Source: Solobacterium sp.
GTDB lineage: Bacteria; Bacillota_I; Bacilli_A; Erysipelotrichales; Erysipelotrichaceae
Reading direction: 5' to 3'
Assembly (NCBI GenBank): GCA_017432325.1
Contig: JAFRJJ010000038.1
Span: 1 to 53,037 of the forward strand
DNA length: 53,037 bases
In this document: positions 8,908 to 18,313 of the stretch, piece by piece
Numbering within the stretch: position 1 is the first letter of the stretch
How the letters are laid out: every line of letters begins with the position of its first letter
Made by a program: the position numbers and the translations under genes
The notes under the pieces: generated by a model
Database searches by the model: none
Seen by the model: only the letters and a program-made list of their open reading frames with translations
Told to the model about the DNA's origin: nothing

Positions 8908-9803
8908 AACATCTCCATGATCTCATCGATCTGCTGTTTTGTTGCAAGACCGGAATGAAATGCAGTCGCGCCGCCGCATGCTGTTCCGAGTTTCAGCGCA
9001 TGATCATAAGACCCGGTTTCAAGGTAACCCGCCAGGAATCCGGCAACCATGGAATCGCCTGCGCCGACGGAATTGACGACAGTTCCCCTGGCTGCTCTTT
9101 GTTCATGGACTACGCCGTTTTCATCCAGCAGGAGGGCACCGTCCGCAGCCATGGATACCAGGACATTGCGGGCACCGAGTTCCTGAAGCTTCCGGGCATG
9201 CTGAATGATCTCTTCTTTTGAGTTCAGAACCGTATCGAACATCTGTCCGAGTTCAATGCTGTTGGGCTTGATCAGGAACGGATGGAATCTGAGTATGTTC
9301 AGCAGCAGGCCTTTTTCCGCATCCACGACCAGTCTGACATCCGGGTTTATCTCTTCCAGGATCTGTTCATATGTCCGGCTGCTCAGACAGGAGGGAATAC
9401 TGCCGGAAATGACAAGCATATCCCCGGGACCGGCTTTTTTCAGACGCCCGATCAATACCCGGAGGTCATCATCCGTGATCACAGGACCCATCCCGTTGAT
9501 CTCTGTTTCATCGTCTGACCTGACTTTAACATTGATCCGGGTCATTCCCTCAGATACTTCAACAAGATCAGTGCGGATCTGCATGGCCGCCAGACCATCC
9601 CTGAGTGCCTTACCGGTAAATCCGGCAATAAAGCCTACGGCTGTGCTTTCAACACCAAGCTCCTTCAGAACACAGGATACATTGATGCCTTTGCCTCCGA
9701 AATAGATATGCTCACTGGTATTGCGGTTGAACTGTCCGGTCTTAAAATGAGGTGTCTGAATGACATAATCGAGCGCCGGATTCAGTGTAACGGTATAGAT
9801 CAT
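8904..9803 (-). CDS. fruK: PfkB-family sugar kinase, likely 1-phosphofructokinase
   Basis: A 299-residue ribokinase-fold kinase. MIYTVTLNPALDYVI and the GGKGINVS substrate motif near residue 37 are typical of 1-phosphofructokinase and tagatose-6-phosphate kinase. The C-terminal ATP/anion-hole motif is GAGDSMVAGFLAGY with the catalytic Asp. The internal ATG at 9803 is preferred over 9848 because AGAAGG precedes it and family members begin MIYTVTLNPA. There is no neighbouring fructose PTS or DeoR regulator, so the substrate is uncertain between fructose-1-phosphate and tagatose-6-phosphate. First gene of the operon, with a good promoter and a nearby cre-like site. Confidence 0.82.
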   Translation of the reverse strand: MIYTVTLNPALDYVIQTPHFKTGQFNRNTSEHIYFGGKGINVSCVLKELGVESTAVGFIAGFTGKALRDGLAAMQIRTDLVEVSEGMTRINVKVRSDDETEINGMGPVITDDDLRVLIGRLKKAGPGDMLVISGSIPSCLSSRTYEQILEEINPDVRLVVDAEKGLLLNILRFHPFLIKPNSIELGQMFDTVLNSKEEIIQHARKLQELGARNVLVSMAADGALLLDENGVVHEQRAARGTVVNSVGAGDSMVAGFLAGYLETGSYDHALKLGTACGGATAFHSGLATKQQIDEIMEML

Positions 9804-9825
9804 GATAATCAGCCTTCTTTCACAT

Positions 9826-9842
9826 GTACCCGGAAAGGGTAC
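9826..9842 (-). repeat. Inverted repeat in the sugar-kinase leader
   Basis: A perfect GTACCC / GGGTAC palindrome with a 5-base spacer lies between the promoter and the kinase start. It could be an operator or a leader hairpin. Confidence 0.4.
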
Positions 9843-9852
9843 CGTCAATTTA

Positions 9853-9881
9853 ATGATACCGATTTATGTACACTCATTCAA
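9853..9881 (-). promoter_or_regulatory. Promoter of the sugar-kinase operon
   Basis: On the minus strand, TTGAAT (9881-9876), 17 bases, TATCAT (9858-9853). Confidence 0.65.
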
Positions 9882-9983
9882 TTGAGCGTTTGGTTCTTCA
9901 CACCGGGCAGAATATACTGCAAAGCCCGTCAAAAAATACCCCGAAAACAGCAAAAATTTCGGTTTTTCGGAACATTTCAGGCA

Positions 9984-9997
9984 TGTAAGCGCTTGTA
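9984..9997 (+). promoter_or_regulatory. Candidate CcpA binding site (cre)
   Basis: TGTAAGCGCTTGTA matches the cre consensus TGWAARCGYTWNCW at 13 of 14 positions. It lies about 100 bases upstream of the sugar-kinase promoter and about 75 bases upstream of the S10 promoter. Carbon control of the kinase operon is the more natural reading. The rest of 9898-10073 holds only A-rich sequence. Confidence 0.6.
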
Positions 9998-10073
9998 AAA
10001 AGGGTGTAAACAGCACCTTTTACGGGGTGGAAAACAAATTTGAAAAAAGTGCGAAAAAACCGATAAAAAAAGG

Positions 10074-10102
10074 TTGATTTAGGTTTTAATGGGTGGTACT
10101 AT
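10074..10102 (+). promoter_or_regulatory. S10 operon promoter
   Basis: TTGATT (10074-10079), 17 bases, TACTAT (10097-10102), preceded by an A-rich tract that could act as an UP element. Confidence 0.75.
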
Positions 10103-10107
10103 AGTGG

Positions 10108-10241
10108 GGCACTCGCGTAGAGGCGGGAGGTTGCCGGCACGCTGGAAGCCGTTGCTACGGACAACGTGAAAACCGGGGAATTTCCGCGGAGCGATCCGTC
10201 TGGAAAAGCAAAGACGGAGTGAATATAAGGAGGAAAAATTC
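10108..10241 (+). promoter_or_regulatory. Structured 5' leader of the S10 operon
   Basis: About 135 bases of G-rich leader precede rpsJ. Hairpins seen are CGTTG/CAACG (10150-10154, 10162-10166) and TCCGTCT/AGACGGA (10195-10201, 10212-10218). The GGCGGGAGGTTGC stretch near 10124-10136 resembles, from memory, leaders before rpsJ in other Firmicutes. An autoregulatory or anti-termination role is inference. The rpsJ ribosome site AAGGAGG lies after the last hairpin. Confidence 0.6.
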
Positions 10242-10553
10242 ATGGCAAAGAACTCAGTAAGAATTCGTTTGAAAGCTTACGAGAACAGAAGTCTGGATGC
10301 TGCAAGCAAGAAGATCGTTGAAACAGCAGCCAGCCACGGTGCAAAAAAGATCACCGGACCTGTTCCGCTGCCGACTGAAAGAGAAGTCGTTACAGTCCTG
10401 CGTGCTGTTCATAAGTACAAGGATTCCCGCGAACAGTTCGAGATCCGCACACACAAGAGATTAATTGAGATTATCGGCCCGAGCGCTGAAACAATCGACG
10501 CTCTGAGCAGACTGGATCTGCCCAGCGGTGTTGACATCGAGATTAAGCTGTAA
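10242..10553 (+). CDS. rpsJ: 30S ribosomal protein S10
   Basis: A 103-residue S10. This head protein of the small subunit doubles as NusE in transcription antitermination in well-studied bacteria. [13 protein letters not shown] and the loop [16 protein letters not shown] are conserved, as is the end [19 protein letters not shown] lies nine bases before the ATG. First gene of the S10-spc-alpha cluster. Confidence 0.97.
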   Translation: MAKNSVRIRLKAYENRSLDAASKKIVETAASHGAKKITGPVPLPTEREVVTVLRAVHKYKDSREQFEIRTHKRLIEIIGPSAETIDALSRLDLPSGVDIEIKL

Positions 10554-10576
10554 GGAAAGGAACCGGGTGAATACAG

Positions 10577-11269
10577 ATGAAAGGTATCTTAGGACGTAAG
10601 CTCGGCATGACACAGGTCTTCACAGTAGACGGAAAACTGATTCCGGTTACTGTCATTGAAGTAGAACCGAACGTTGTGCTGCAGAAGAAGACAAAAGAAA
10701 ACGATGGCTATGAAGCTGTCCAGCTCGGCTATGAAGATGTCAAAGCATCCCGCGCTGCAAAAGCAGCTGTCGGACATTGCGAAAAGGCTAACACAGCTCC
10801 GAAGCACTACATCCGCGAATTCAAAGCTGATGAACTGTACGGACTGGAAGTTGGCGCAGAAGTAAAAGCTGACATCTTTGCGGCAGGTGACATCGTCGAT
10901 GTTACAGGAACGAGCAAAGGTAAAGGTTACAATGGTGTAATCGTCCGCAACAACGGACATATGGGACCTAAGAGTCATGGTGGTTCCAAGAACGTCAGAC
11001 ACGTTGGTTCCCTTGCTACAACAGGCCGTAACAACGGCAGAATCGAAAAGAATACACCGATGCCTGGTCAGGAAGGTGGATTCACAACAACAAATCAGAA
11101 TCTGACAGTGATCAAAGTTAATGCTGAAGAAGGATATATCCTGATCAAAGGCAACGTTCCGGGTCCCCGCAAGGGTCTGGTTGAGATCAAAACAACTGTT
11201 AAACCGGTCAAATCCGTTCCGGCAGTTGAACTGGTCTCCTACGCGCCTGCAGCAGAGGAGGGTGAATAA
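10577..11269 (+). CDS. rplC: 50S ribosomal protein L3
   Basis: A 230-residue L3 that binds 23S rRNA near the peptidyl-transferase centre early in assembly. The start MKGILGRKLGMTQVF and the central tip GPKSHGGSKNVRHVGS are conserved. It is slightly longer than the usual 206-210 residues because of an acidic/alanine tail (SYAPAAEEGE). Its TAA shares one base with the rplD ATG, indicating coupled translation. Confidence 0.97.
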   Translation: MKGILGRKLGMTQVFTVDGKLIPVTVIEVEPNVVLQKKTKENDGYEAVQLGYEDVKASRAAKAAVGHCEKANTAPKHYIREFKADELYGLEVGAEVKADIFAAGDIVDVTGTSKGKGYNGVIVRNNGHMGPKSHGGSKNVRHVGSLATTGRNNGRIEKNTPMPGQEGGFTTTNQNLTVIKVNAEEGYILIKGNVPGPRKGLVEIKTTVKPVKSVPAVELVSYAPAAEEGE

Positions 11270-11898
11270 TGTCCAAGATTGATGTATTTAATCAGGAAGC
11301 TGCGGTTGTTAAGTCAATCGAACTGAATGATGCAGTATTCGGAATCACTCCGAATCAGCAGGCTATCTATGACACGATCCTGGCTTACCAGGCAGGTCTG
11401 AGACAGGGCACTCACTCCACAAAGACAAGAGCTTTCGTTTCCGGCACAGGCAAAAAGCCGTTCCGTCAGAAGGGCACAGGCCGTGCCCGTCAGGGTTCCA
11501 CGAGAGCTACACAGTGGAGAGGCGGCGCGATCGCATTCGGTCCGCATCCCCGCAAGTACGGAATCAAGCTCAACCGTAAGGTAAGAAGACTTGCACTCCG
11601 TTCCGCACTGAGTGAGAAGCTTGCAAACAGCGAACTGACAGTTATCGAAAACCTGAGCTTCGCTGAAATGAAAACAAAGAAGGCTGTTGCGCTTCTGAAT
11701 GCATTCGGCTTCGACCGCAAGACACTGTTCGTTGCGGACGCTTCCGAAGATTATGACAACGCATTCATCTCCATGCGCAACATTCCGAACGCGCTGGTCG
11801 TTTCCGTCGCTGAACTGAATGTATATGACATCGTCAATGCAGACAGACTGGTCATGACAGAAGCTGCCGCTGCTAGAGCAGGGGAGGTATTTGCCTGA
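11269..11898 (+). CDS. rplD: 50S ribosomal protein L4
   Basis: A 209-residue L4. Its extended loop (KKPFRQKGTGRARQGSTRATQWRG region, about 64-86) reaches the peptide exit tunnel, where macrolide-resistance changes arise in other species; no unusual change is evident by eye. It overlaps rplC and rplW by one base each. L4 is the autogenous repressor of the S10 operon in E. coli; a similar role here is untested. Confidence 0.97.
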   Translation: MSKIDVFNQEAAVVKSIELNDAVFGITPNQQAIYDTILAYQAGLRQGTHSTKTRAFVSGTGKKPFRQKGTGRARQGSTRATQWRGGAIAFGPHPRKYGIKLNRKVRRLALRSALSEKLANSELTVIENLSFAEMKTKKAVALLNAFGFDRKTLFVADASEDYDNAFISMRNIPNALVVSVAELNVYDIVNADRLVMTEAAAARAGEVFA

Positions 11899-12185
11899 TG
11901 AACGCACGTGAGATTATCATCCGCCCGATCGTTACAGAAAAAACAAACGAACTGGCTGAAAACGGCAATAAGGTAACATTCGAGGTCGCTAAAGGAACAA
12001 ACAAAACAGCTGTTGCTATCGCGATCAAGGAAATCTACGGCATTACGCCGGTCAAGGTGAACATCGTCAATGTTCATCCGAAGACAAAGAGAATGGGACG
12101 CTATGTCGGTAAGACAAACGCAGTACGCAAGGCTGTTGTAACGCTCCCTGAAGGACAGGAAATCAACCTGTACCCTGAAGTATAA
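11898..12185 (+). CDS. rplW: 50S ribosomal protein L23
   Basis: A 95-residue L23, located at the tunnel exit, where signal recognition particle and trigger factor dock. IIRPIVTEKTNELAE and VKVNIVNVHPKTKRMGR are typical. It overlaps the end of rplD by one base and is followed by a 62-base gap before rplB. Confidence 0.96.
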   Translation: MNAREIIIRPIVTEKTNELAENGNKVTFEVAKGTNKTAVAIAIKEIYGITPVKVNIVNVHPKTKRMGRYVGKTNAVRKAVVTLPEGQEINLYPEV

Positions 12186-12248
12186 AAAGAATCAACTATC
12201 GGAGGAAATCGCTATCTCCGGATAAATGCGAAAGGAAAGTAAAGGAAA

Positions 12249-13082
12249 ATGGCAATAAAAAAATATAAGCCGACGACCAACGGGCGCCGCAATATGAGCA
12301 CCCTGGCAAACGATCGGATCACAAAGTCCACTCCTGAAAAGAGCCTGCTGGAACCCAAGAAGAAGCATGGCGGACGCGGCAACACAGGCCGCATCACAAC
12401 AAGACATCAGGGTGGCGGTGCCAAACAGAAGTACAGAATCATCGATTTCAAGAGAAATAAGGACGGTGTTGAAGGAATCGTTGCGGCGATCGAGTACGAT
12501 CCTAACCGTAATGCAAACATCGCTCTGATCAACTATCTGGATGGTGAAAAGCGTTACATCATCTGCCCGCAGCAGCTGAATGTCGGACAGAGAATCGTTT
12601 CCGGACCTGCAGTAGACATCAAGGTCGGAAATGCTATGGAACTCAAGAGCATCCCTGAAGGTACATTCGTTCACAATGTTGAGCTGGTACCCGGCAAGGG
12701 CGGACAGATGGCAAGAGCTGCCGGCTGCTCCGCACAGATCCTCGGCTTCGACGGCCCGTACGCAACACTGCGTCTGAGCTCCGGTGAAGTCCGCAAGGTC
12801 CGCAATAACTGCCGTGCAACGATCGGTGTTGTTGGCAACGAAGACTATAACCTGGTCAGCATCGGTAAAGCAGGCCGTACAAGATGGATGGGCATCCGTC
12901 CTACAGTCCGCGGTTCCGCAATGAACCCTGTTGATCACCCGCATGGTGGTGGTGAAGGACGTACTCCTATCGGACGTAAGTCACCTATGACACCTTGGGG
13001 CAAAAAGGCTATGGGTGTTAAGACACGCAAACACAAGAAGGCATCCGACGCTCTTATCATGACGAGAAGGAAGAGCAAGTAA
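12249..13082 (+). CDS. rplB: 50S ribosomal protein L2
   Basis: A 277-residue L2, a core 23S-binding protein needed for subunit association and peptidyl transfer. The motif [19 protein letters not shown] near residues 222-240 includes the conserved histidine of the active region. The 63-base spacer before it carries a small CGGAG/CTCCG hairpin (about 12200-12220) and an AAAGGAAA ribosome site. Confidence 0.97.
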   Translation: MAIKKYKPTTNGRRNMSTLANDRITKSTPEKSLLEPKKKHGGRGNTGRITTRHQGGGAKQKYRIIDFKRNKDGVEGIVAAIEYDPNRNANIALINYLDGEKRYIICPQQLNVGQRIVSGPAVDIKVGNAMELKSIPEGTFVHNVELVPGKGGQMARAAGCSAQILGFDGPYATLRLSSGEVRKVRNNCRATIGVVGNEDYNLVSIGKAGRTRWMGIRPTVRGSAMNPVDHPHGGGEGRTPIGRKSPMTPWGKKAMGVKTRKHKKASDALIMTRRKSK

Positions 13083-13101
13083 CTGAAAGGAGAGATGAAA
13101 A

Positions 13102-13380
13102 ATGTCAAGAAGCATTAAAAAAGGCCCGTTCTGTGATGAACACCTGATGAAAAAGGTAGAAGCACTGAATGCGTCCAACAAGAAAGAAGTCATCAAGACA
13201 TGGTCCCGCCGTTCAGTGATCTTCCCGAGCTTCGTGGAGCACACATTCGCTGTTTACAACGGCAAGGAACACATCCCGGTCTATGTAACAGAAGATATGG
13301 TCGGACATAAACTCGGTGAATTTGCACCGACACGTAAATACGGCGGTCACGGTGATAACAAGACCGATCGTAAGGGATAA
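13102..13380 (+). CDS. rpsS: 30S ribosomal protein S19
   Basis: A 92-residue S19, which pairs with S13 in the 30S head near the A-site t[21 protein letters not shown] and the end [18 protein letters not shown] are conserved. GAAAGGAGAG precedes the ATG. Confidence 0.97.
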   Translation: MSRSIKKGPFCDEHLMKKVEALNASNKKEVIKTWSRRSVIFPSFVEHTFAVYNGKEHIPVYVTEDMVGHKLGEFAPTRKYGGHGDNKTDRKG

Positions 13381-13394
13381 GGAGGAGAACAGAG

Positions 13395-13730
13395 ATGGAC
13401 GTTAAAGCAACAGCAAAAACAGTTCGTTACACTCCCCGTAAAGTACGTCTTGTACTGGATACGATCCGCGGCAAGAATGTTGACGAAGCTCTTGCGATCC
13501 TGCAGTTCACACCGAACCATGCATCCAACGCGATCGCAAAAGTCGTAAAATCCGCTGCAGCAAATGCAACGCACAATTTCAACCTCGATCATGATGCACT
13601 GTATGTCAAGGCATGCTATGCAGACGAGGGCATCACACTGAAGCGTTTCATGCCCCGTGCAAAGGGAAGCGCATCACAGATTCTTAAGAGAACGAGCCAC
13701 ATCACAGTAGTGGTTTCTGACGAGAGATAA
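13395..13730 (+). CDS. rplV: 50S ribosomal protein L22
   Basis: A 111-residue L22 whose beta-hairpin ([20 protein letters not shown] region) lines the nascent-peptide tunnel. [14 protein letters not shown] at the start and the end [12 protein letters not shown] are standard. AAGGAGG precedes the ATG. Confidence 0.97.
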   Translation: MDVKATAKTVRYTPRKVRLVLDTIRGKNVDEALAILQFTPNHASNAIAKVVKSAAANATHNFNLDHDALYVKACYADEGITLKRFMPRAKGSASQILKRTSHITVVVSDER

Positions 13731-13747
13731 GGGAGGAAGATCGAAAT

Positions 13748-14566
13748 ATGGGACAGAAAGTTAGCCCGATTGGTCTGCGTGTTGGTGTCATCCGTGACTG
13801 GGAGTCCAGATGGTATGCAGAAAAAGCTGATTATGGAGATCTTCTGAACGAAGATATCAAGATCCGTAAGTTCCTCGGCGAAAAGCTGAAGGATGCATAT
13901 GTTTCCCGCATTGAAATCGAACGTACAGGCAAGCAGGATGCCAAGATCCTGGTTCGCTGCGCACGTCCGGGTGCAATGGTCGGAAAAGACAATGCCGGAA
14001 AAGACAAGATGGAAAGCCTGAAAGCTGACCTGACAAAACTGACAAACGGCAAGGCAATCAAGATCGAAGTTCTTCCTGTAGCTAATCCTGATCTCGATGC
14101 AACTCTGGTTGCACGCAAGATCTGCGAACAGCTGGAAGCACGTCAGTCCTTCCGTATTGCTCAGAAGAAAGCAATTCAGCAGACAATGCGTTCCGGCGCA
14201 AAGGGAATCAAGACTCTGGCATCCGGCCGTCTGGGCGGTGCAGAAATCGCTCGTGACGAGGGATATTCACAGGGTGTCGTTCCTCTTCATACACTGCGCA
14301 GTGATATCGACTATGCGCATGCTGAAGCACATACAACATACGGTAAGATCGGCGTCAAAGTCTGGATCTGCCGTGGCGAAGTTCTCCCGGGACAGATGGT
14401 CAAAGAACCTGAAGCTCCTTCCCGTCCGGCAAGAGGTGACCGCAGAAACGGCCGCGGCAACCGTGACAGAAGAAACAACTCCCGTGGTGACCGCCGCAAT
14501 GCAGCAAATGCACCTCAGCAGCGTCCCGCTGCTCCGGCACCTGCTGCAGAAGGAGGTAACGAGTAA
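13748..14566 (+). CDS. rpsC: 30S ribosomal protein S3 with an extended Arg/Asn/Ala-rich tail
   Basis: A 272-residue S3; most bacterial S3 proteins are about 210-235. Residues 1-215 are the normal KH-type and C-terminal domains ([22 protein letters not shown] to [13 protein letters not shown]). S3 with S4 and S5 forms the mRNA entry helicase. The last roughly 50 residues are low-complexity, with [19 protein letters not shown] followed by an Ala/Pro run, probably disordered and RNA-interacting. The tail is in frame and ends two bases before rplP. Confidence 0.96.
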   Translation: MGQKVSPIGLRVGVIRDWESRWYAEKADYGDLLNEDIKIRKFLGEKLKDAYVSRIEIERTGKQDAKILVRCARPGAMVGKDNAGKDKMESLKADLTKLTNGKAIKIEVLPVANPDLDATLVARKICEQLEARQSFRIAQKKAIQQTMRSGAKGIKTLASGRLGGAEIARDEGYSQGVVPLHTLRSDIDYAHAEAHTTYGKIGVKVWICRGEVLPGQMVKEPEAPSRPARGDRRNGRGNRDRRNNSRGDRRNAANAPQQRPAAPAPAAEGGNE

Positions 14567-14568
14567 TT

Positions 14569-14985
14569 ATGTTGATGCCTAACAGAACAAAATACAGAAG
14601 ACCTCATCGTATCAGCTACGAAGGCAGAGCTAAGGCTGGCCGTGAGCTCGCATTCGGCGACTACGGAATCGTAGCAGATGAGGGCGGATATGTAAGCAGC
14701 GCTCAGATCGAGGCTGCCCGTGTCGCTATGACACGTTATATGGACCGTGGCGGTAAAGTCTGGATCAAGATCTTCCCGCATCTGGCAAAGACCAAGAAAC
14801 CTCTCGAAGTACGTATGGGTTCCGGTAAAGGTGCTCCTGATCACTGGGTAGCAGTTGTTCAGGCAGGCCGCATCATGTTTGAAATCGGTGGTGTTAGCGA
14901 AGAAGTAGCTCGCGAAGCTTTAAGACTTGCAGCGAACAAGCTTTGCGTCAAAACACGCTTTATCAAGAGAGAGCAGGTAAAGTAA
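14569..14985 (+). CDS. rplP: 50S ribosomal protein L16
   Basis: A 138-residue L16, which helps position the A-site t[17 protein letters not shown] is the family start. The ribosome site AGGAGG lies inside the end of rpsC, so translation is likely coupled. The end reads [14 protein letters not shown]. Confidence 0.97.
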   Translation: MLMPNRTKYRRPHRISYEGRAKAGRELAFGDYGIVADEGGYVSSAQIEAARVAMTRYMDRGGKVWIKIFPHLAKTKKPLEVRMGSGKGAPDHWVAVVQAGRIMFEIGGVSEEVAREALRLAANKLCVKTRFIKREQVK

Positions 14986-14988
14986 GCT

Positions 14989-15192
14989 ATGAACGTTAAA
15001 GAAATCAGAGATATGAGCAATGATGAGCTCAACAAGCAGATCACAAGTCTGACTGAAGAACTCTACGGACTCCGCTTTGCACAGGCTACCGGTTCTCTTG
15101 AGAATCCGGCACGCATGAAGGACGTTCGTAAGACGATCGCAAGAATCAAGACTGTCCTCACAGAACGTGAGATGGCCAAAGAGGCTAAATAA
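14989..15192 (+). CDS. rpmC: 50S ribosomal protein L29
   Basis: A 67-residue, two-helix L29 at the tunnel exit beside L23. [14 protein letters not shown] and [19 protein letters not shown] are diagnostic. It starts three bases after rplP, with GAGCAGG upstream. Confidence 0.95.
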   Translation: MNVKEIRDMSNDELNKQITSLTEELYGLRFAQATGSLENPARMKDVRKTIARIKTVLTEREMAKEAK

Positions 15193-15206
15193 AGGAGGGC
15201 ATGGAT

Positions 15207-15470
15207 ATGGAAGAAAGAAATAACCGTAAGGTATTGCGCGGCGTAGTCGTGTCCGACAAAATGGACAAGACAGTCGTTGTCAGAATCGATACCAAAATGA
15301 GCCATCCTTTATATGGCAGACAGGTAAAATATTCCAACAAATTCAAGGTACATGACGAAAACAATGAAGCACATGTAGGCGATACAGTAGAGATCATGGA
15401 AACAAGACCTCTCAGCAAGGACAAGCATTTCCGCCTCGTCCGTATCGTTGAAAAGGCAGTTGTTCTTTAA
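15207..15470 (+). CDS. rpsQ: 30S ribosomal protein S17
   Basis: An 87-residue S17 (OB fold) that binds 16S helices 7 and 11. [19 protein letters not shown] and the end [15 protein letters not shown] are conserved. Two in-frame ATGs are possible. The second (15207) is chosen because AGGAGG (15193-15198) lies eight bases upstream, against only two for the ATG at 15201, and 87 residues is the usual length. Confidence 0.95.
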   Translation: MEERNNRKVLRGVVVSDKMDKTVVVRIDTKMSHPLYGRQVKYSNKFKVHDENNEAHVGDTVEIMETRPLSKDKHFRLVRIVEKAVVL

Positions 15471-15489
15471 ACACCAGGAGGAGAAAGCA

Positions 15490-15858
15490 ATGATTCAGAA
15501 TGAAACCAGATTGAGAGTCGCTGACAATACCGGTGCGAAAGAACTGCTCGTTATCCGCTGCCTGGGCGGCAGCCGCAGAAAGAGCGCTACCATTGGTGAT
15601 GTTGTCGTCTGCTCAGTAAAGAAGGCACTTCCGAACGGAAGCGTCAAGCAGGGTCAGGTCGTTAAGTGCGTTATCGTACGTACTGCTTACGGTCTGCGCC
15701 GTGACAATGGCAGTTATATCAAATTCGATGATAATGCTGCAGTTATCATTAAAGAGGACTTGACACCGGTCGGAACACGTATTTTCGGCCCTGTTGCAAG
15801 AGAGCTTCGTGACAAAGGATATATGAAGATCGTGTCACTGGCTCCGGAAGTTCTGTAA
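15490..15858 (+). CDS. rplN: 50S ribosomal protein L14
   Basis: A 122-residue L14, the standard length, forming an intersubunit bridge with 16S helix 44 and the RsfS docking site. [19 protein letters not shown] is the canonical start; an in-frame extension to 15448 would run into rpsQ. AGGAGGAG lies eight bases before the ATG. Confidence 0.97.
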   Translation: MIQNETRLRVADNTGAKELLVIRCLGGSRRKSATIGDVVVCSVKKALPNGSVKQGQVVKCVIVRTAYGLRRDNGSYIKFDDNAAVIIKEDLTPVGTRIFGPVARELRDKGYMKIVSLAPEVL

Positions 15859-15874
15859 GAAAGGAGCCGGACAT

Positions 15875-16195
15875 ATGAAAATTAAAACAGGTGATACAGT
15901 AATGGTCATCAGCGGCCATTACAAAGGAACAATCGGTGAAGTCACAGCTGTTTCTCCCAGAAGCAACCGTGTCATCGTCGAAGGCGTCAATATGGTCAAG
16001 AAGGCTCTGAAGCCCAGCCAGGAAAATCCTGAGGGCGGAATCGTCGAGACTGAAGCGCCGATTCATGTCAGCAATGTCATGATCTATGATACAAAAGCGA
16101 AGCAGGCTGGTCGTGTTGGTTATAAAGGAACAGGCAAAGACAAGGTCCGTTATAACAAGAAGACTGGAAATGAGATCAAGGAGGATAAGAAGTAA
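15875..16195 (+). CDS. rplX: 50S ribosomal protein L24
   Basis: A 106-residue L24, an assembly initiator with an N-terminal KOW motif ([20 protein letters not shown]). [15 protein letters not shown] is conserved. It shares one base with rplE (TAATG). Confidence 0.96.
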   Translation: MKIKTGDTVMVISGHYKGTIGEVTAVSPRSNRVIVEGVNMVKKALKPSQENPEGGIVETEAPIHVSNVMIYDTKAKQAGRVGYKGTGKDKVRYNKKTGNEIKEDKK

Positions 16196-16734
16196 TGAAT
16201 CGTCTTGAAGAAAAATACAGAGAGACAGTCAAACCTGCCCTGATCAAACAGTTCAACTACACAACACCGATGCAGGCTCCGAGACTTGAAAAAGTCGTCC
16301 TCAACATGGGCGTAGGCGATGCGATCGCTAACCCGAAGCTCCTTGAGGATGCAGTAGCTGAAATGACACAGATCTCCGGTCAGAAGCCGGTCATCACAAA
16401 GGCAAAGAAGTCCATCGCGAACTTCAAGCTGCGTGAAGGAATGTCCATCGGCTGCAAGGTCACACTGCGCGGCGAGCGTATGTATGAATTCCTTGACAAG
16501 CTGTTCAACATTTCCCTGCCGCGTGTTCGTGACTTCCGCGGTGTCAGCACAACAGCATTTGACGGCCGCGGCAACTATACGCTGGGCGTTAAAGAACAGC
16601 TGATCTTCCCGGAAATCAACTTCGACAAGGTCAACAAGGTTCGTGGTCTCGATATCGTTATCGTTACTACAGCACAGACAAACCAGGAAGCATATGCACT
16701 GCTGGAAAAGCTGGGCATGCCGTTTGCTAAATAA
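16195..16734 (+). CDS. rplE: 50S ribosomal protein L5
   Basis: A 179-residue L5 that loads 5S rRNA on the large subunit and contacts the P-site t[20 protein letters not shown] and [15 protein letters not shown] are family blocks. The ribosome site AAGGAGG lies inside the end of rplX. Confidence 0.97.
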   Translation: MNRLEEKYRETVKPALIKQFNYTTPMQAPRLEKVVLNMGVGDAIANPKLLEDAVAEMTQISGQKPVITKAKKSIANFKLREGMSIGCKVTLRGERMYEFLDKLFNISLPRVRDFRGVSTTAFDGRGNYTLGVKEQLIFPEINFDKVNKVRGLDIVIVTTAQTNQEAYALLEKLGMPFAK

Positions 16735-16747
16735 GGAGGGCTGAAAA

Positions 16748-16933
16748 ATGGCAAAAACATCATTAAAAGTTAAGCAGAGCCGTCCTGCAAAGTTCTCCAC
16801 AAGAGAATATACGCGCTGCGAACGCTGCGGACGCCCGCATTCAGTATTAAGAAAGTATAAGCTTTGCCGTATCTGTTTCCGTGAACTGGCTTACCAGGGA
16901 CAGATTCCCGGTGTCAAGAAGGCCAGCTGGTAA
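16748..16933 (+). CDS. rpsN: 30S ribosomal protein S14, zinc-binding type
   Basis: A 61-residue S14 of the short, zinc-binding class. Cys24, Cys27, Cys40 and Cys43 form the ribbon (CERC...CRIC). It should therefore need zinc; the zinc-free paralogue used under zinc limitation in some Firmicutes is not in this window. Confidence 0.97.
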   Translation: MAKTSLKVKQSRPAKFSTREYTRCERCGRPHSVLRKYKLCRICFRELAYQGQIPGVKKASW

Positions 16934-16954
16934 GAATAAGGAGGAACAAAGACT

Positions 16955-17356
16955 ATGAATATGACAGATCCTATCGCCGATATGCTCACAAGAATCCGCA
17001 ACGGCGTTCAGGCACACATGGATACAGTTGAAGTTACTCCCGTTTCAAAGGTCAAGGTAGAAATCGCCAGAATTCTGAAGGCTGAAGGCTACATTGAAAA
17101 CTATGCTGTAACAGGTGAAGGCATTGATAAAAAGATGACAGTTACACTGAAATACACAGGCGAAAAGAAGTCCGTTATTTCAGGAATCAAACGTATCTCC
17201 AAACCCGGTCTGCGCGTTTACGCAAAGAACAATGAAGTTCCTTCCGTACTGAACGGTCTGGGAATTGCAATCATCTCCACAAGTGATGGCATGATGACTG
17301 ACAGAGATGCACGCAAAAAGCACACGGGCGGCGAAGTTATCGCTTACGTGTGGTAA
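16955..17356 (+). CDS. rpsH: 30S ribosomal protein S8
   Basis: A 133-residue S8, a primary 16S binder of the central domain and, in E. coli, repressor of the spc operon. [14 protein letters not shown] and the end GGEVIAYVW are conserved. The first ATG (16955) is ten bases from GGAGG and is preferred to the second (16961). Confidence 0.97.
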   Translation: MNMTDPIADMLTRIRNGVQAHMDTVEVTPVSKVKVEIARILKAEGYIENYAVTGEGIDKKMTVTLKYTGEKKSVISGIKRISKPGLRVYAKNNEVPSVLNGLGIAIISTSDGMMTDRDARKKHTGGEVIAYVW

Positions 17357-17376
17357 TTTAGAGAAAGGAAAACGAA

Positions 17377-17922
17377 ATGTCACGTATCGGAAATAAAGCG
17401 ATTACCATTCCTTCCGGCGTCGAAGTGACTGTCGCTGAAGGCAATGAGGTGACGGTCAAGGGTTCCAAAGGAACTCTGACTCGGAAGTTCTCACCGCTGA
17501 TGAACATCTCTATCGATGGCACAACACTGACAGTCAGCCGTCCGAATGAAGAGAAAGTTACAAAACAGCTCCATGGTACAACAAGAGCTCTGCTCGCTAC
17601 CATGATCGAAGGCTGTGACAAGGAATACACAAAGACACTGCAGATCGTTGGTATCGGTTACCGTGCAGCTCTGGCAGGCAATAAGCTGACATTAAACCTC
17701 GGCTATTCCCACCCGGTTGAATTCACGGTTCCTGAGGATCTCAAGGTTACTGTACCGGATGCTACTACAATTACCATTACAGGTATCGACAAGCAGCGTG
17801 TCGGACAGTTCGCAGCAGTCGTCAGATCAGCTAAGAAGCCTGAACCGTACGGTGGAAAGGGTGTCCGTTATAAGGATGAACATGTACGCCGCAAGGAAGG
17901 CAAGACAGCTGCTAAGAAGTAA
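17377..17922 (+). CDS. rplF: 50S ribosomal protein L6
   Basis: A 181-residue L6 with two repeated domains near the GTPase centre. MSRIGNKAITIPSGVEVTV and the end PEPYGGKGVRYKDEHVRRKEGK are standard. AGAAAGGAAA precedes the ATG. Confidence 0.97.
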   Translation: MSRIGNKAITIPSGVEVTVAEGNEVTVKGSKGTLTRKFSPLMNISIDGTTLTVSRPNEEKVTKQLHGTTRALLATMIEGCDKEYTKTLQIVGIGYRAALAGNKLTLNLGYSHPVEFTVPEDLKVTVPDATTITITGIDKQRVGQFAAVVRSAKKPEPYGGKGVRYKDEHVRRKEGKTAAKK

Positions 17923-17940
17923 TGGGAAGGAGAGAGTAAG

Positions 17941-18297
17941 ATGCTGAAAAGAACTAAGAAAAATGAAGAACGTCTCCGCAGACACGCTCGTGTCCGCAGA
18001 GTTGTCAGCGGAACTCCCGAGAGCCCAAGGCTGAACGTGTTCCGTTCCAACAAGCAGATTTATGCTCAGATTATTGATGATACAACAGGGAAAACACTCC
18101 TGTCTTCCAGCAGCCTCGTGCTGAAGCTGGAAAACGGCGGAAATGTTGAAGCTGCCAAGAAGGTCGGCGAAGACATCGCAAAGAAGTGCCTCGCTGCTAA
18201 TATCGAATCCGTACGTTTCGACCGTGGCGGTTACGTCTATCACGGAAGAGTCCAGGCTCTGGCAGATGCTGCAAGAGAAGCAGGACTGAAATTCTAA
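17941..18297 (+). CDS. rplR: 50S ribosomal protein L18
   Basis: A 118-residue L18 that binds 5S rRNA with L5. [19 protein letters not shown] and [20 protein letters not shown] are typical. GAAGGAGAG precedes the ATG. Confidence 0.97.
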   Translation: MLKRTKKNEERLRRHARVRRVVSGTPESPRLNVFRSNKQIYAQIIDDTTGKTLLSSSSLVLKLENGGNVEAAKKVGEDIAKKCLAANIESVRFDRGGYVYHGRVQALADAAREAGLKF

Positions 18298-18313
18298 GGG
18301 GGAACAGATCATA

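Noticed and set aside
12192..12944. 250-codon minus-strand open frame
   Set aside because: Antisense shadow of rplB with no recognisable domain.
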